Shown piece by piece: positions 9,264-17,989 of a stretch of 64,000 bases of DNA (positions are counted from its first letter, which is position 1; every line of letters begins with the position of its first letter). Source of the stretch: Bacteroidales bacterium (GTDB lineage: Bacteria > Bacteroidota > Bacteroidia > Bacteroidales > GCA-2748055); assembly GCA_029210585.1 (NCBI GenBank), contig JARGFP010000016.1:1-64000 (forward strand), written 5' to 3'. The position numbers were made by a program, and so were the translations under genes. The notes beneath the pieces are model-generated. The model ran no database searches. It was given only the letters and a program-made list of their open reading frames with translations, and was not told where the DNA came from.

Positions 9264-9303
9264 GGATAATATAGATTTAGTTTACATTTAAGGGGTAATC
9301 CAT

Positions 9304-9337
9304 ATATTTACGTATATCAAATATTTACGTATTTTTG
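9304..9337 (+). promoter_or_regulatory. Tandem 12-bp repeats and -7 box before the cyclase gene
   Basis: ATATTTACGTAT occurs at 9304-9315 and again at 9321-9332, a period of 17 bp. A perfect TAnnTTTG box (TATTTTTG, 9330-9337) overlaps the second copy. No TTG lies at the -33 distance, which suggests that an activator bound to the repeats could be needed. The motif contains the palindrome TACGTA. Confidence 0.5.
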
Positions 9338-9381
9338 GCTACACAACAGCTGTTTACAGGCACCTATCAGGTTTACAAGTT

Positions 9382-12300
9382 ATGAATTTATTTTTCAAGT
9401 CATACAAGTTTTATTTATTTTTTTTCCTGACAGGCCTCCTGAAATACGCTGTATTACTGGGACAGGACAATGAATCGTCTTTTCAGCCTGTCCCCGAAAC
9501 CATTGAGTTCGAAATCCCGTCAAAATATAACAAGACCCCGAATACTTCTTTTTGCAGCAACGACCAGGGCGTTTATTTTATCGGAAAGGAAGACGGATTC
9601 CTCACTATTGATGCGGGAAAAGCAATCTTCACACCATTAAATGGTTCCGTATACCTGGCACGAACTGCCAACAATGAAATCCTTTATCTTACCAACAATG
9701 ATTTTGGCTACATCAGGTATACCCTCTCCGGGGGTCCCGGAATGATTTCCCGCCAGGACATGCTGGTCACACATTTCCCGGATTACTATCCCACCGGGAT
9801 ACATGTAAAAGATACCCTTGCCTTTCTGGCCACCACGGAAGGAATCTTCGTTGTTTCTGCTAACAGCGCCAACCATTTTTTCTTTAACAGGCAACCGGTG
9901 AAATTACATACATCCGGTAACCATGTATTCCTGCAGGCAGGCAACCTGGGTCTGTTCCAATGGAGTGGAGCGGAATTTGTCAGCATTGTACCTGCGGAAA
10001 CACTGAATAACAAACTCCTGGCAGGAATTATTGACGTGGATACAGCCCTGCTGCTGCTGCGCAGGGAAGCGCCTCCACTGCGCCTGGTAAAAGCAACCGG
10101 TCAAACCAGTCCAACGGAAATCGAGGGAATTAACGACCGGGAATATGAATCAGTACATTACCTGTTCGACCACCTTTACCTGGGGAAGAAAATGACAAAC
10201 GAACTTGTCATTCTGTCCACCCTGAATACACCAGCAGGTCATCTCACTGAAGAATGCAATTTACCGGGATCATCCCTGGCATCGGTATTTACAGATAACT
10301 TTAATGATGTCTGGATCATTTCTGATTTCACGATCGCAAAAATGGAATTTCCACCCAGGTCTGTCATCCTCGATATTTATGCGCAGATGGGAAAATATGT
10401 GATATCTGCAACGTTTAACAAGGAGGGGATTTACCTTGCAACCACAAATGGAATATATCTCCTTGAATCCGGTGAAAACGGAAGCTGGACAACAGTTCCC
10501 ATACCAGGGTCAAAGCAAAGTCACTTCCATACAATACAGGCACATAATAACCTGGTTTTAGCAACAGGATTACACGGGACCTGCCGCGTAGGCAAAGACA
10601 CCATGGAACTGATTTTCAATGAACATTCCGATTTTATACATATTCTTGATGAACACGCTTTTATTGCATTCAGTAAAAACAAACTATTCAAAAGCTCCCT
10701 TCAGGATGGAAAGTGGACTTCCGAAATTATCGATTCCACATTGCACCAGATCATTTCACATGCTGAATGCAAACAGGATTCCTACATTCTTACGGGGAAC
10801 AATGAAATTTTCAGGATAAATTCAGACCGGTTACAACCGGCAAACCTGATCATGCCTCCAGGTGATTCGCTGAATAGTCTGCTGGCATACCGGGGAGGCT
10901 TGCTTTTGCAGGGGGGGGAAAACTTCTATTCCTGGGACCTCGTTTCAGAATACTGTACTCCTTTGCGGATGTCAGAATTACAAAAAATACTTCTGTCTTC
11001 GGATATTATATACTCCGGCAGTGATCATCTCTGGATCGTTTCCGGGGATGCAACCGGGGGGGCGACGGTCTGGAAGCATGAGAACGAATTTATCAACACG
11101 CCCTACTACGAAATCCTGGCAAAACAATCCTTCGGACAGGTCATGGATATTCAGGCGAAAGATGGTTACCTCTGGATTACCAGCAACAAAATGCTTCTCA
11201 GGCTCGATATTGAACCGGAAGAAAACCAGCTGAAAGACCTGCTTCGTATACAATCCGTCGCCCTGGCCAGAGAAGGAGCGTATTCAGAACCCCGGCGGAT
11301 CCGTCCCTCTGAGCCGATCAGGTACCGGAAACAAAGCATCATCATCGGGTTAACAAACCTGCGCTTTCAGAAGGGGCCCTATCCCTACTATCGTTACAAA
11401 CTCAACCACTACCAGGAGGAATGGTCCGAATGGAACAGAAACAGCCACATCGTCATCGACAATCCATGGGAAAGAAAGTATACTTTTGAAGCCCAATCCG
11501 TTTCATCCTTTGGAGAACTGTCAGATCCGGTAACATTTGGGTTTACTGTGACTCCGCCTTTTTACAGGACCTGGATCGCATACTTTTTATATATCCTGCT
11601 GCTGTTTACCATCGCTTTTTTACTCTACAAGTGGCGCCTGCTGAGCCTGAAAAGGGTAGAATACCGGCTGGAAGAGAAAATCAGGGAACGCATGAAAGCC
11701 GTTCTGAGTGAGAAGGAAAAATCTGACAAGCTGGTGGCCGACCTTTTCCCAAAAGGAACAGCTGAAGAACTCAAAAGCAGGGGCCGTGCAAAATCAAAGA
11801 AATTCGAATTGGTTACCGTCTTATTTAGTGACATCCAGGGATTTACACGAATAGCCGAAGAAATGAATCCCGAAGTGCTGATCGATGAGCTGGATAAATT
11901 TTTCTTCCATTTCGACTCGGTGGTGGACAAATACAATATTGAAAAAATAAAAACCATTGGTGATGCTTACATGGCTGCCGGTGGCATTCCTGTAAAAAAC
12001 AGCTCCAATCCCGTGGAAGTAGTGCTGGCAGGCCTCGAAATGCAGTACTACATGAAAAACCTGAAAAGACAGAAGGCCGACATCTGGGACCTTCGGATCG
12101 GGATTCATACCGGTCCGGTCATTTCAGGGGTAGTGGGTCATAAAAAACTATCCTATGATATCTGGGGCGACACGGTAAACACTGCCTCCCGAATGGAATC
12201 TTCCGGCGAGGGTGGCAAAGTGAACATATCGGGCATCACCTACTCCCTGGTCAAAGAGTTTTTCATCTGCGAATACAGGGGAAAGCTCCCGGTGAAATAC

Positions 12301-12978
12301 AAGGGAAATATCGATATGTATTTTGTCACCGGCCTGCGTCCGGAATTGTCGGTCGACCTGCACGGTATTCCCAACAGGAGATTCTTTATCAAATTGCAGA
12401 TGCTCAAAATCAAGGACCTGGAAGAAAGAGTGCTCGACCTGATTGCATCCAACATGGCACTGAACCTGCACTTCCATAAAAACGAGTATATACGGAAGGT
12501 GTGCAATCAGACCGAATTGCTGGGGCGGTCCGAAAATGTCTCAGACGATGAATTGCTGCTGTCACAAACTGCTGCGCTGATGATGTTCTCAGGCCTTTCC
12601 GAAACCTATGACAATTTTGAAAACACTTCCGTAAAAATCACCAGGGAAATCCTCCCCGAATATGGTTATGATGAGAAACAGATCGACCGGATCTGTAACC
12701 TTATCCTGGCTACCAAAGAACCATTCTTGCCGCGGAATATCCTGGAATCCATCCTGGTTGATGCAAAAATGGAATACCTTGGACGAAGTGATTACATCAC
12801 CCAGGTGAAACTGCTGTACCTGGAAAAGAAAAATGCATATCGCGATCTCCCGAAGGAAAAATTCCTGAAACAACAAGCCGACCTGGTCAGCAATTTTAAT
12901 TTTTTTACCCTGGCTGCACAGCGCCTGCGGGAAATCACACCTGAAAATCAACTGGTCAACCTCCGGGGCTGGAAATAA
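9382..12978 (+). CDS. Transmembrane sensor class III adenylate cyclase
   Basis: The 1198-residue protein starts with a signal peptide (FYLFFFLTGLLKYAVLLGQ). A propeller-like periplasmic sensor region follows (about 30-640), then a Y_Y_Y-type beta domain (YPYYRYKLNHYQEEWSEW, about 665-730) and one membrane helix (about 732-753). A coiled segment and a class III cyclase domain (about 805-1000) come next. The cyclase has the metal-site FSDIQGF and GDAY. It also has Lys in KIKTIGD and Asp in YDIWGD, the pair that specifies ATP rather than GTP, and the N-x3-R of NTASRME. So it should make cAMP. The last 190 residues resemble an HD phosphohydrolase domain (EILPEYGYDEKQIDRIC, LILATK), but the metal ligands are gone: the HD pair reads MF and DAD reads DAK. 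Extracytoplasmic signals are probably sensed by the propeller; the ligand is unknown. Confidence 0.88.
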   Translation: MNLFFKSYKFYLFFFLTGLLKYAVLLGQDNESSFQPVPETIEFEIPSKYNKTPNTSFCSNDQGVYFIGKEDGFLTIDAGKAIFTPLNGSVYLARTANNEILYLTNNDFGYIRYTLSGGPGMISRQDMLVTHFPDYYPTGIHVKDTLAFLATTEGIFVVSANSANHFFFNRQPVKLHTSGNHVFLQAGNLGLFQWSGAEFVSIVPAETLNNKLLAGIIDVDTALLLLRREAPPLRLVKATGQTSPTEIEGINDREYESVHYLFDHLYLGKKMTNELVILSTLNTPAGHLTEECNLPGSSLASVFTDNFNDVWIISDFTIAKMEFPPRSVILDIYAQMGKYVISATFNKEGIYLATTNGIYLLESGENGSWTTVPIPGSKQSHFHTIQAHNNLVLATGLHGTCRVGKDTMELIFNEHSDFIHILDEHAFIAFSKNKLFKSSLQDGKWTSEIIDSTLHQIISHAECKQDSYILTGNNEIFRINSDRLQPANLIMPPGDSLNSLLAYRGGLLLQGGENFYSWDLVSEYCTPLRMSELQKILLSSDIIYSGSDHLWIVSGDATGGATVWKHENEFINTPYYEILAKQSFGQVMDIQAKDGYLWITSNKMLLRLDIEPEENQLKDLLRIQSVALAREGAYSEPRRIRPSEPIRYRKQSIIIGLTNLRFQKGPYPYYRYKLNHYQEEWSEWNRNSHIVIDNPWERKYTFEAQSVSSFGELSDPVTFGFTVTPPFYRTWIAYFLYILLLFTIAFLLYKWRLLSLKRVEYRLEEKIRERMKAVLSEKEKSDKLVADLFPKGTAEELKSRGRAKSKKFELVTVLFSDIQGFTRIAEEMNPEVLIDELDKFFFHFDSVVDKYNIEKIKTIGDAYMAAGGIPVKNSSNPVEVVLAGLEMQYYMKNLKRQKADIWDLRIGIHTGPVISGVVGHKKLSYDIWGDTVNTASRMESSGEGGKVNISGITYSLVKEFFICEYRGKLPVKYKGNIDMYFVTGLRPELSVDLHGIPNRRFFIKLQMLKIKDLEERVLDLIASNMALNLHFHKNEYIRKVCNQTELLGRSENVSDDELLLSQTAALMMFSGLSETYDNFENTSVKITREILPEYGYDEKQIDRICNLILATKEPFLPRNILESILVDAKMEYLGRSDYITQVKLLYLEKKNAYRDLPKEKFLKQQADLVSNFNFFTLAAQRLREITPENQLVNLRGWK

Positions 12979-13013
12979 GATCTAAAACATCACTGTAAAA
13001 CATCTTTCCCGGA

Positions 13014-13044
13014 TTGTAGAACCGTTCCTGAATCATTACATTTG
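13014..13044 (+). promoter_or_regulatory. Promoter of ilvE
   Basis: TTG at 13014-13016, 20 bases, then TACATTTG at 13037-13044, a perfect TAnnTTTG box of the Bacteroidota sigma-ABfr type. Its place also favours the second ATG of ilvE. Confidence 0.65.
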
Positions 13045-13070
13045 ATTGCTCAAAATAAATGTATATACAT

Positions 13071-14087
13071 ATGAATATTGACTGGAAAAACCTGGGGTTC
13101 GGGATCAGCGAAACAGATTATAACGTACGTTGCTATTACAGGAATGGCAGCTGGGGTGAACTGGAAATATCCTCATCCCCTCAAATTTCCATGCACATGG
13201 GGGCCACCTGCCTGCATTACGGACAGGAATCATTTGAAGGATTAAAAGCCTACAGGGGCAAAGACGGAAGAATCCGGCTCTTCAGGTATGACGAAAATGC
13301 AAAAAGAATGCGCACCTCTGCAGAAGGCATCATGCTGGCGGAAGTTCCACAGTCCCTTTTCCAGGAGGCTGTTGAAAAAGTGGTGAAACTCAATGAACGG
13401 TTTGTTCCTCCCCATGGAACGGGTGCTTCTTTGTATATCAGGCCGTTGCTGATTGGTACAGGTCCCCAGGTGGGTGTCAGGCCTGCCGATGTATTTCTTT
13501 TCATGGTGTTTGTAATGCCGGTAGGCCCCTATTTCAAGGAAGGATTCAAGCCCGTTGATATCATGATCACCCGCGACCATGACAGGGCCGCCCCGTTGGG
13601 TACAGGCCACCTGAAAGTCGGCGGAAACTATGCTGCAAGTATGACCTCGGTTGCCGAGGCACATGATGCCGGCTTTGCAACAGCGCTTTACCTGGACGCA
13701 CGGGAAAAAAAGTACATCGATGAAGCCGGACCGGCAAACTTCTTTGCCATCAGGGACAATACCTATATTACACCCGATTCAAGTTCCATTCTGCCTTCAA
13801 TTACCAACAAAAGCCTGCAGCAAATTGCTTCCGATATGGGCATGAAAATTGAAAAAAGACATATCGAAGTCGGTGAACTGGAAACTTTTGAGGAAACCGG
13901 TGCCTGCGGAACAGCTGCGGTGATCACTCCGATCAGGAAAATTGTGGACAAAGATACCGGCAAAACCTATACTTACGGAGATGGATCCAATCCCGGACCG
14001 GTGACTGCGAAACTATATGAAAGATTAACTGGGATTCAGTACGGGGATGTGGAAGATCCATACGGGTGGATTACGATACTGGACTGA
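13071..14087 (+). CDS. ilvE: Branched-chain amino acid aminotransferase
   Basis: PLP-dependent class IV aminotransferase that moves the amino group between glutamate and the 2-oxo acids of leucine, isoleucine and valine. The length of about 338 residues fits the longer branch of the family. Motifs: LHYGQESFEGLKAYRG, RPLLIGTGPQVGV, GTGHLKVGGNYAAS with the PLP lysine at about residue 182, YLDAREKKYIDEAG, and the C-terminal GTAAVITPIRKI. The start was placed at MNIDWKNLGF. An ATG at 13059 would leave almost no leader after the predicted promoter. A strong terminator follows, so it is a single-gene unit. Confidence 0.93.
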   Translation: MNIDWKNLGFGISETDYNVRCYYRNGSWGELEISSSPQISMHMGATCLHYGQESFEGLKAYRGKDGRIRLFRYDENAKRMRTSAEGIMLAEVPQSLFQEAVEKVVKLNERFVPPHGTGASLYIRPLLIGTGPQVGVRPADVFLFMVFVMPVGPYFKEGFKPVDIMITRDHDRAAPLGTGHLKVGGNYAASMTSVAEAHDAGFATALYLDAREKKYIDEAGPANFFAIRDNTYITPDSSSILPSITNKSLQQIASDMGMKIEKRHIEVGELETFEETGACGTAAVITPIRKIVDKDTGKTYTYGDGSNPGPVTAKLYERLTGIQYGDVEDPYGWITILD

Positions 14088-14110
14088 ACGAAATTGCATT
14101 GACCACAAAG

Positions 14111-14136
14111 CGCCGGAATTCCCGGCGTTTTTTTTT
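14111..14136 (+). terminator. Intrinsic terminator after ilvE
   Basis: Perfect six-base stem CGCCGG (14111-14116) / CCGGCG (14122-14127), a 5-base loop, then nine T residues. Confidence 0.9.
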
Positions 14137-14143
14137 ATCTTTG
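14136..14143 (+). promoter_or_regulatory. -7 box before ftsX
   Basis: TATCTTTG, a perfect TAnnTTTG match, begins at the last T of the ilvE terminator and lies 21 bases before the ftsX ATG. No TTG is visible at -33, because that position falls in the terminator stem. Confidence 0.5.
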
Positions 14144-14164
14144 GGCAAATCTGATCATGTTGCC

Positions 14165-15043
14165 ATGGCAAAAAATGAAAAAAGAATCAGCAGGCGAAGG
14201 CTCCGGAGCTCCCACTTCACTTCTGTGATCAGCATTTCCCTGGTATTGTTCCTGATCGGTTTTCTGGGACTGCTGATCATCAACGGACGCAACATCAATA
14301 AAACAGTTAGGGAGAGCATCGGCTTCAATGTCATCCTGAAGGAAAACGTAAAAGATGCCGACATCCTGCAGCTTCAGAAAATCCTGGATGCGAAACCCTA
14401 TACGCTCTCCACTGAATACATCACCAAGGAACAGGCTGCACTTGAAACCGAGCAATTGGTTGGAGGCGATTTTGTTGAATTCCTCGGATTCAATCCGCTC
14501 CCTCCATCTATCAGGTTAAGGTTGCAGGCTGCCTATACCCGGCCCGATTCCGTGGTATTCATTGAGCAGGAGATTCTTAATTATGACCAGGTGAACGAAG
14601 TGGTGTACAAAAAAACCCTGCTCTATGCCATCAATGAAAATATAAGGAAAATAAGTATCGTCATCCTGGGATTCAGTGCCCTGCTTACACTTGTGGCCAT
14701 TACACTTATCAACAACACCATCAGGCTGTCGATTTATTCCAAACGCTTTATCATCAACACCATGCAGCTGGTTGGAGCAAACCGGAGTTTTATACGCAAA
14801 CCCTTCATGCTGCGAAGCATCATCAATGCAGTGGTCGGGACAGTCATTGCCATGTCCCTGATCGCAGGTATCGTAAACCTTGCTGCTGAAGAGCTTGAAA
14901 ATATCATCTCCTTTACCGATGGTAACCTCATGTTGCTGCTTGGAGCATCTATCCTGGTAATTAGCATTGTAATTAACTGGATTTCTACTTTCTTTGCAGT
15001 AAATAAATATCTGAACATTAAAACAGATAAACTTTATTATTAA
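14165..15043 (+). CDS. ftsX: Cell division permease-like protein FtsX
   Basis: FtsX pairs with the ATPase FtsE at the septum and couples ATP use to activation of peptidoglycan hydrolases. The start MAKNEKRISRRRLRSSHFTSV was preferred to a frame beginning inside ilvE, because it follows the promoter box and gives a normal basic N-terminus. Four membrane helices are visible: about 22-42, then after a periplasmic loop (NVILKENVKDADILQLQKIL) about 177-199, 229-251 and 265-287. The loop and the motif MQLVGANRSFIRKPF before the third helix are FtsX features. ftsE is not in this window, as is common in Bacteroidota. Confidence 0.92.
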   Translation: MAKNEKRISRRRLRSSHFTSVISISLVLFLIGFLGLLIINGRNINKTVRESIGFNVILKENVKDADILQLQKILDAKPYTLSTEYITKEQAALETEQLVGGDFVEFLGFNPLPPSIRLRLQAAYTRPDSVVFIEQEILNYDQVNEVVYKKTLLYAINENIRKISIVILGFSALLTLVAITLINNTIRLSIYSKRFIINTMQLVGANRSFIRKPFMLRSIINAVVGTVIAMSLIAGIVNLAAEELENIISFTDGNLMLLLGASILVISIVINWISTFFAVNKYLNIKTDKLYY

Positions 15044-15053
15044 CCTGTCAACC

Positions 15054-15314
15054 ATGGCTAAAAAAAATAAAGAGAAGGAAAACTTCGCACTCGCACCCGA
15101 AAATTATAAGTTACTGATCATCGGTTTCGTAATTATCGTTATCGGGTTCTTACTGATGCTGGGTGGTGAAACAGATGACCCTGCAGTATTCAAACCGGAT
15201 GAAATTTTCAGTTTTCGGCGGATCACCCTCGCACCGATCGTTGTTATGTTTGGTTTTGTGTTCGAAATCTGGGCCATTATGAAAAAACCATCATCCCCTT
15301 CCCACGAAGAATAA
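15054..15314 (+). CDS. DUF3098 membrane protein
   Basis: Small 86-residue protein with two membrane helices (LLIIGFVIIVIGFLLMLG and LAPIVVMFGFVFEIWAIM) and the conserved link DDPAVFKPDEIFSFRRI. This matches DUF3098, a family of unknown function found mostly in Bacteroidota. It sits ten bases after ftsX and 18 before uppP, so a role in the division or cell-wall process is inferred from position only. Confidence 0.88.
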   Translation: MAKKNKEKENFALAPENYKLLIIGFVIIVIGFLLMLGGETDDPAVFKPDEIFSFRRITLAPIVVMFGFVFEIWAIMKKPSSPSHEE

Positions 15315-15332
15315 TTATCCTGAACACCTGGC

Positions 15333-16130
15333 ATGAATATTATTGAAGCGATCATCCTTGGCATCATACAGGGACTCACCGAGTTTTTGCCGGTGAGCAG
15401 CAGCGGACACCTGGAAATCGGAAAGGTAATCCTCGGTGTGAACATCGAAGAGGACCTTGGATTCACCGTTCTGGTCCATTTTGCCACAGTACTGAGCACA
15501 ATCACAGTATTCTTTTCTGAAATCAGGCAGCTGCTGGCAGGTTTATTCAAATTCAGGTGGAACGAAGAAACAAAATATATTTCCAAACTGCTCTTTTCAG
15601 CCATACCTGTACTTATCGTGGGTATCCTGCTGGAAGAGAAAGTGGAACTGCTCTTCAGTAAAAGTGACGCCAGCCTTGTCTTTGTAGGAATTGCCCTGCT
15701 CATCACAGCGATATTGCTTGCACTCACCAGCTTCATCAAACCCGGGCAGCCAAAAAAACTTCCCTTTTCTGATGGCTTCATCATAGGTATTGCCCAGGCT
15801 TTTGCAGTCATTCCCGGACTCTCAAGATCAGGAACTACCATTGCCACAGGCCTGCTGCTGAAAAACAACAGGGAAGAAGTTGCCAAATTCTCTTTTTTGA
15901 TGGTCCTGGTCCCTATCATCGGGGCTTCCATGCTGAAGCTGCTGGACTGGTCGGGAACAGGCACATCGAATACCGGCACCCTCTCCCTGGCAGTCGGATT
16001 CGTTGCAGCATATTTCAGCGGGTTCCTGGCCTGTAAATGGATGATCAATATCGTGAAAAAAGGAAAACTCATCTGGTTTGCCATCTACTGCACCTTGATC
16101 GGGCTCATCGCAATCTTTTTTACCGTATAA
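15333..16130 (+). CDS. uppP: Undecaprenyl-diphosphate phosphatase
   Basis: Membrane enzyme (BacA/UppP) that dephosphorylates undecaprenyl pyrophosphate to recycle the lipid carrier for peptidoglycan and O-antigen; it can also give bacitracin resistance. The two catalytic motifs are present: GLTEFLPVSSSGHL near the N-terminus and PGLSRSGTTIATGL near residue 165. About eight hydrophobic helices are visible in 265 residues, the usual size. Only three bases separate it from truB. Confidence 0.95.
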   Translation: MNIIEAIILGIIQGLTEFLPVSSSGHLEIGKVILGVNIEEDLGFTVLVHFATVLSTITVFFSEIRQLLAGLFKFRWNEETKYISKLLFSAIPVLIVGILLEEKVELLFSKSDASLVFVGIALLITAILLALTSFIKPGQPKKLPFSDGFIIGIAQAFAVIPGLSRSGTTIATGLLLKNNREEVAKFSFLMVLVPIIGASMLKLLDWSGTGTSNTGTLSLAVGFVAAYFSGFLACKWMINIVKKGKLIWFAIYCTLIGLIAIFFTV

Positions 16131-16133
16131 TTC

Positions 16134-16835
16134 ATGAATGATACAGCTGCCCAGGCATTTCTCGAAGGTAAAATCATCCTGATTGACAAAGACCTCGACT
16201 GGACCTCATTTGATGTAGTCAACAAACTCCGCATCGAATTACGCAACCAGCTCGGCATTAAAAAGATCAAGGTGGGTCATACCGGGACGCTCGACCCTCT
16301 TGCCACCGGGCTGGTGATCCTGTGCGCAGGCAAGGCCACGAAAAAAATCGAATCCTTCATGGGCCTCGACAAGGAATACATAGCCGAAATTACCATCGGT
16401 GCCACAACCCCTTCTTACGACCTTGAAACAGGTATCGAAGCAACATTACCCTTTGAGCACGTCACCAGGAAACAGCTCGAATCTGTTTTGAATACATTCA
16501 GGGGTGAGATCGAACAAACTCCTCCCAACTATTCCGCCAAACAGGTGGATGGTAAAAGAGCATATGACATGGCCAGGCAGGGAGAGTCATTCAAACTGAA
16601 AAAAAACCTGGTGACCATCCATGAACTTGAACTACTGGAGTTTTCTCCTCCTGAAATCCGCCTGCAGATACGCTGCAGTAAAGGAACCTATATACGCTCC
16701 CTTGCGAACGATATTGGTGAAAAACTGGGCACAGGCGCCTATTTATCAGCACTGCGAAGAACAAAAATTGGTGATTATCATCTAAATGATGCAGAAAAAA
16801 TAGCAGACTTTACAAAAAATTTAAAACCTTTGTAA
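16134..16835 (+). CDS. truB: tRNA pseudouridine(55) synthase
   Basis: Makes pseudouridine-55 in the T-loop of tRNAs. The catalytic Asp lies in VGHTGTLDPLATGLVIL (about residues 44-60). Further motifs are KKIESFMGLDKEYIAEITIG, PPNYSAKQVDGKRAYDMAR and CSKGTYIRSLANDIGE. Length is 233 residues, the short form without a large C-terminal PUA extension. Tightly linked to uppP upstream. Confidence 0.95.
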   Translation: MNDTAAQAFLEGKIILIDKDLDWTSFDVVNKLRIELRNQLGIKKIKVGHTGTLDPLATGLVILCAGKATKKIESFMGLDKEYIAEITIGATTPSYDLETGIEATLPFEHVTRKQLESVLNTFRGEIEQTPPNYSAKQVDGKRAYDMARQGESFKLKKNLVTIHELELLEFSPPEIRLQIRCSKGTYIRSLANDIGEKLGTGAYLSALRRTKIGDYHLNDAEKIADFTKNLKPL

Positions 16836-16927
16836 CCTTTTTGTGTTCCTTACGTATAAGGAGGCTCGTCAACCGGACCCAAAATCAAACGGTCAGCAGC
16901 CGCATTCAATAAAAGTTTTTACAGACA

Positions 16928-17977
16928 ATGAAGTTATCGCAATACAAGTTCAATCTTCCACCAGACCTGATCGCCAAGTACCCGGAACCAAATCGTGATG
17001 AATCGAGGCTCATGGTGTTACATCGTGACCAGGGAAAAATAGTACACAAGCAATTCAAGGATATCATTAACTACTTTGATGACCAGGACATCATGGTTTT
17101 CAATGATACCAAGGTATTTCCTGCCAGGTTATATGGGAACAAAGAAAAAACCGGCGCTGAAATCGAAGTATTCCTGCTCCGGGAACTGAACCGTGAGCAA
17201 CGCCTGTGGGATGTGCTCGTCGATCCTGCCCGGAAAATCCGGATCGGGAACAAACTGTATTTTGGTGAAGATGATGTCCTTGTAGCTGAAGTAATTGACA
17301 ATACCACCTCCAGGGGAAGAACACTCCGGTTTCTGTATGATGGTGATTACGATGATTTCAAGAAAACACTTTTTGATCTTGGAGAAACACCACTGCCCAA
17401 ATTCATCGACCGGCCCGTGGAACCCGAAGACCGCGAAAGGTTCCAGACCATTTTTGCAAAGAATGAAGGGGCAGTTGCAGCACCCACTGCAGGCATGCAT
17501 TTCAGCAGAGAGCTTCTGAAGCGACTGGAAATCAAAGGCGTAGATTTCGCCTATGTTACACTCCATGTGGGCCTGGGAAACTTCAGAACAGTGGATGTTG
17601 AAGACCTTACAAAACACAAAATGGATTCCGAACGGATCATCATTGGCAATGAGGCTGTAAATAAAGTCAATGCCGCCAAGGAAAGCCGGAGAAATGTATG
17701 CGCTGTAGGGACTACCGTAATGCGGACACTCGAAAGCTCGGTTTCCACCACGGGTCACCTGAAACCATTTGATGGCTGGACCAACAAATTTATTTTTCCC
17801 CCTTATGAATTCAGTGTGCCCAACAGGATGATTTCCAATTTTCACCTCCCTTATTCCACTTTGCTGATGATGGTATCGGCTTTTGCCGGGTATGACCAGT
17901 TGATGGATGCCTACAAGGTGGCTATCAAGGAGAAATACCGGTTTGGAACCTATGGCGATGCCATGCTGATCCTTTAA
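16928..17977 (+). CDS. queA: S-adenosylmethionine:tRNA ribosyltransferase-isomerase
   Basis: Transfers and isomerises the ribosyl group of SAM onto 7-aminomethyl-7-deazaguanine in tRNA, giving epoxyqueuosine. The 349 residues start with [21 protein letters not shown]. Family motifs are [55 protein letters not shown] and [17 protein letters not shown]. The 92-base gap before it shows no obvious hairpin or riboswitch. Confidence 0.96.
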   Translation: MKLSQYKFNLPPDLIAKYPEPNRDESRLMVLHRDQGKIVHKQFKDIINYFDDQDIMVFNDTKVFPARLYGNKEKTGAEIEVFLLRELNREQRLWDVLVDPARKIRIGNKLYFGEDDVLVAEVIDNTTSRGRTLRFLYDGDYDDFKKTLFDLGETPLPKFIDRPVEPEDRERFQTIFAKNEGAVAAPTAGMHFSRELLKRLEIKGVDFAYVTLHVGLGNFRTVDVEDLTKHKMDSERIIIGNEAVNKVNAAKESRRNVCAVGTTVMRTLESSVSTTGHLKPFDGWTNKFIFPPYEFSVPNRMISNFHLPYSTLLMMVSAFAGYDQLMDAYKVAIKEKYRFGTYGDAMLIL

Positions 17978-17989
17978 AAGCACTGGCCC

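Noticed and set aside
12571-12978. Functional HD phosphodiesterase in the cyclase
   Set aside because: The expected His, Asp and Asp ligands are replaced, so phosphohydrolase activity is unlikely.
15104-16084. 326-residue minus-strand open frame
   Set aside because: Antisense to DUF3098 and uppP. Long antisense frames arise from the codon bias of the true gene.
16836-16927. PreQ1 riboswitch before queA
   Set aside because: No convincing aptamer stem or conserved C-rich core was seen, and the gap is only 92 bases.
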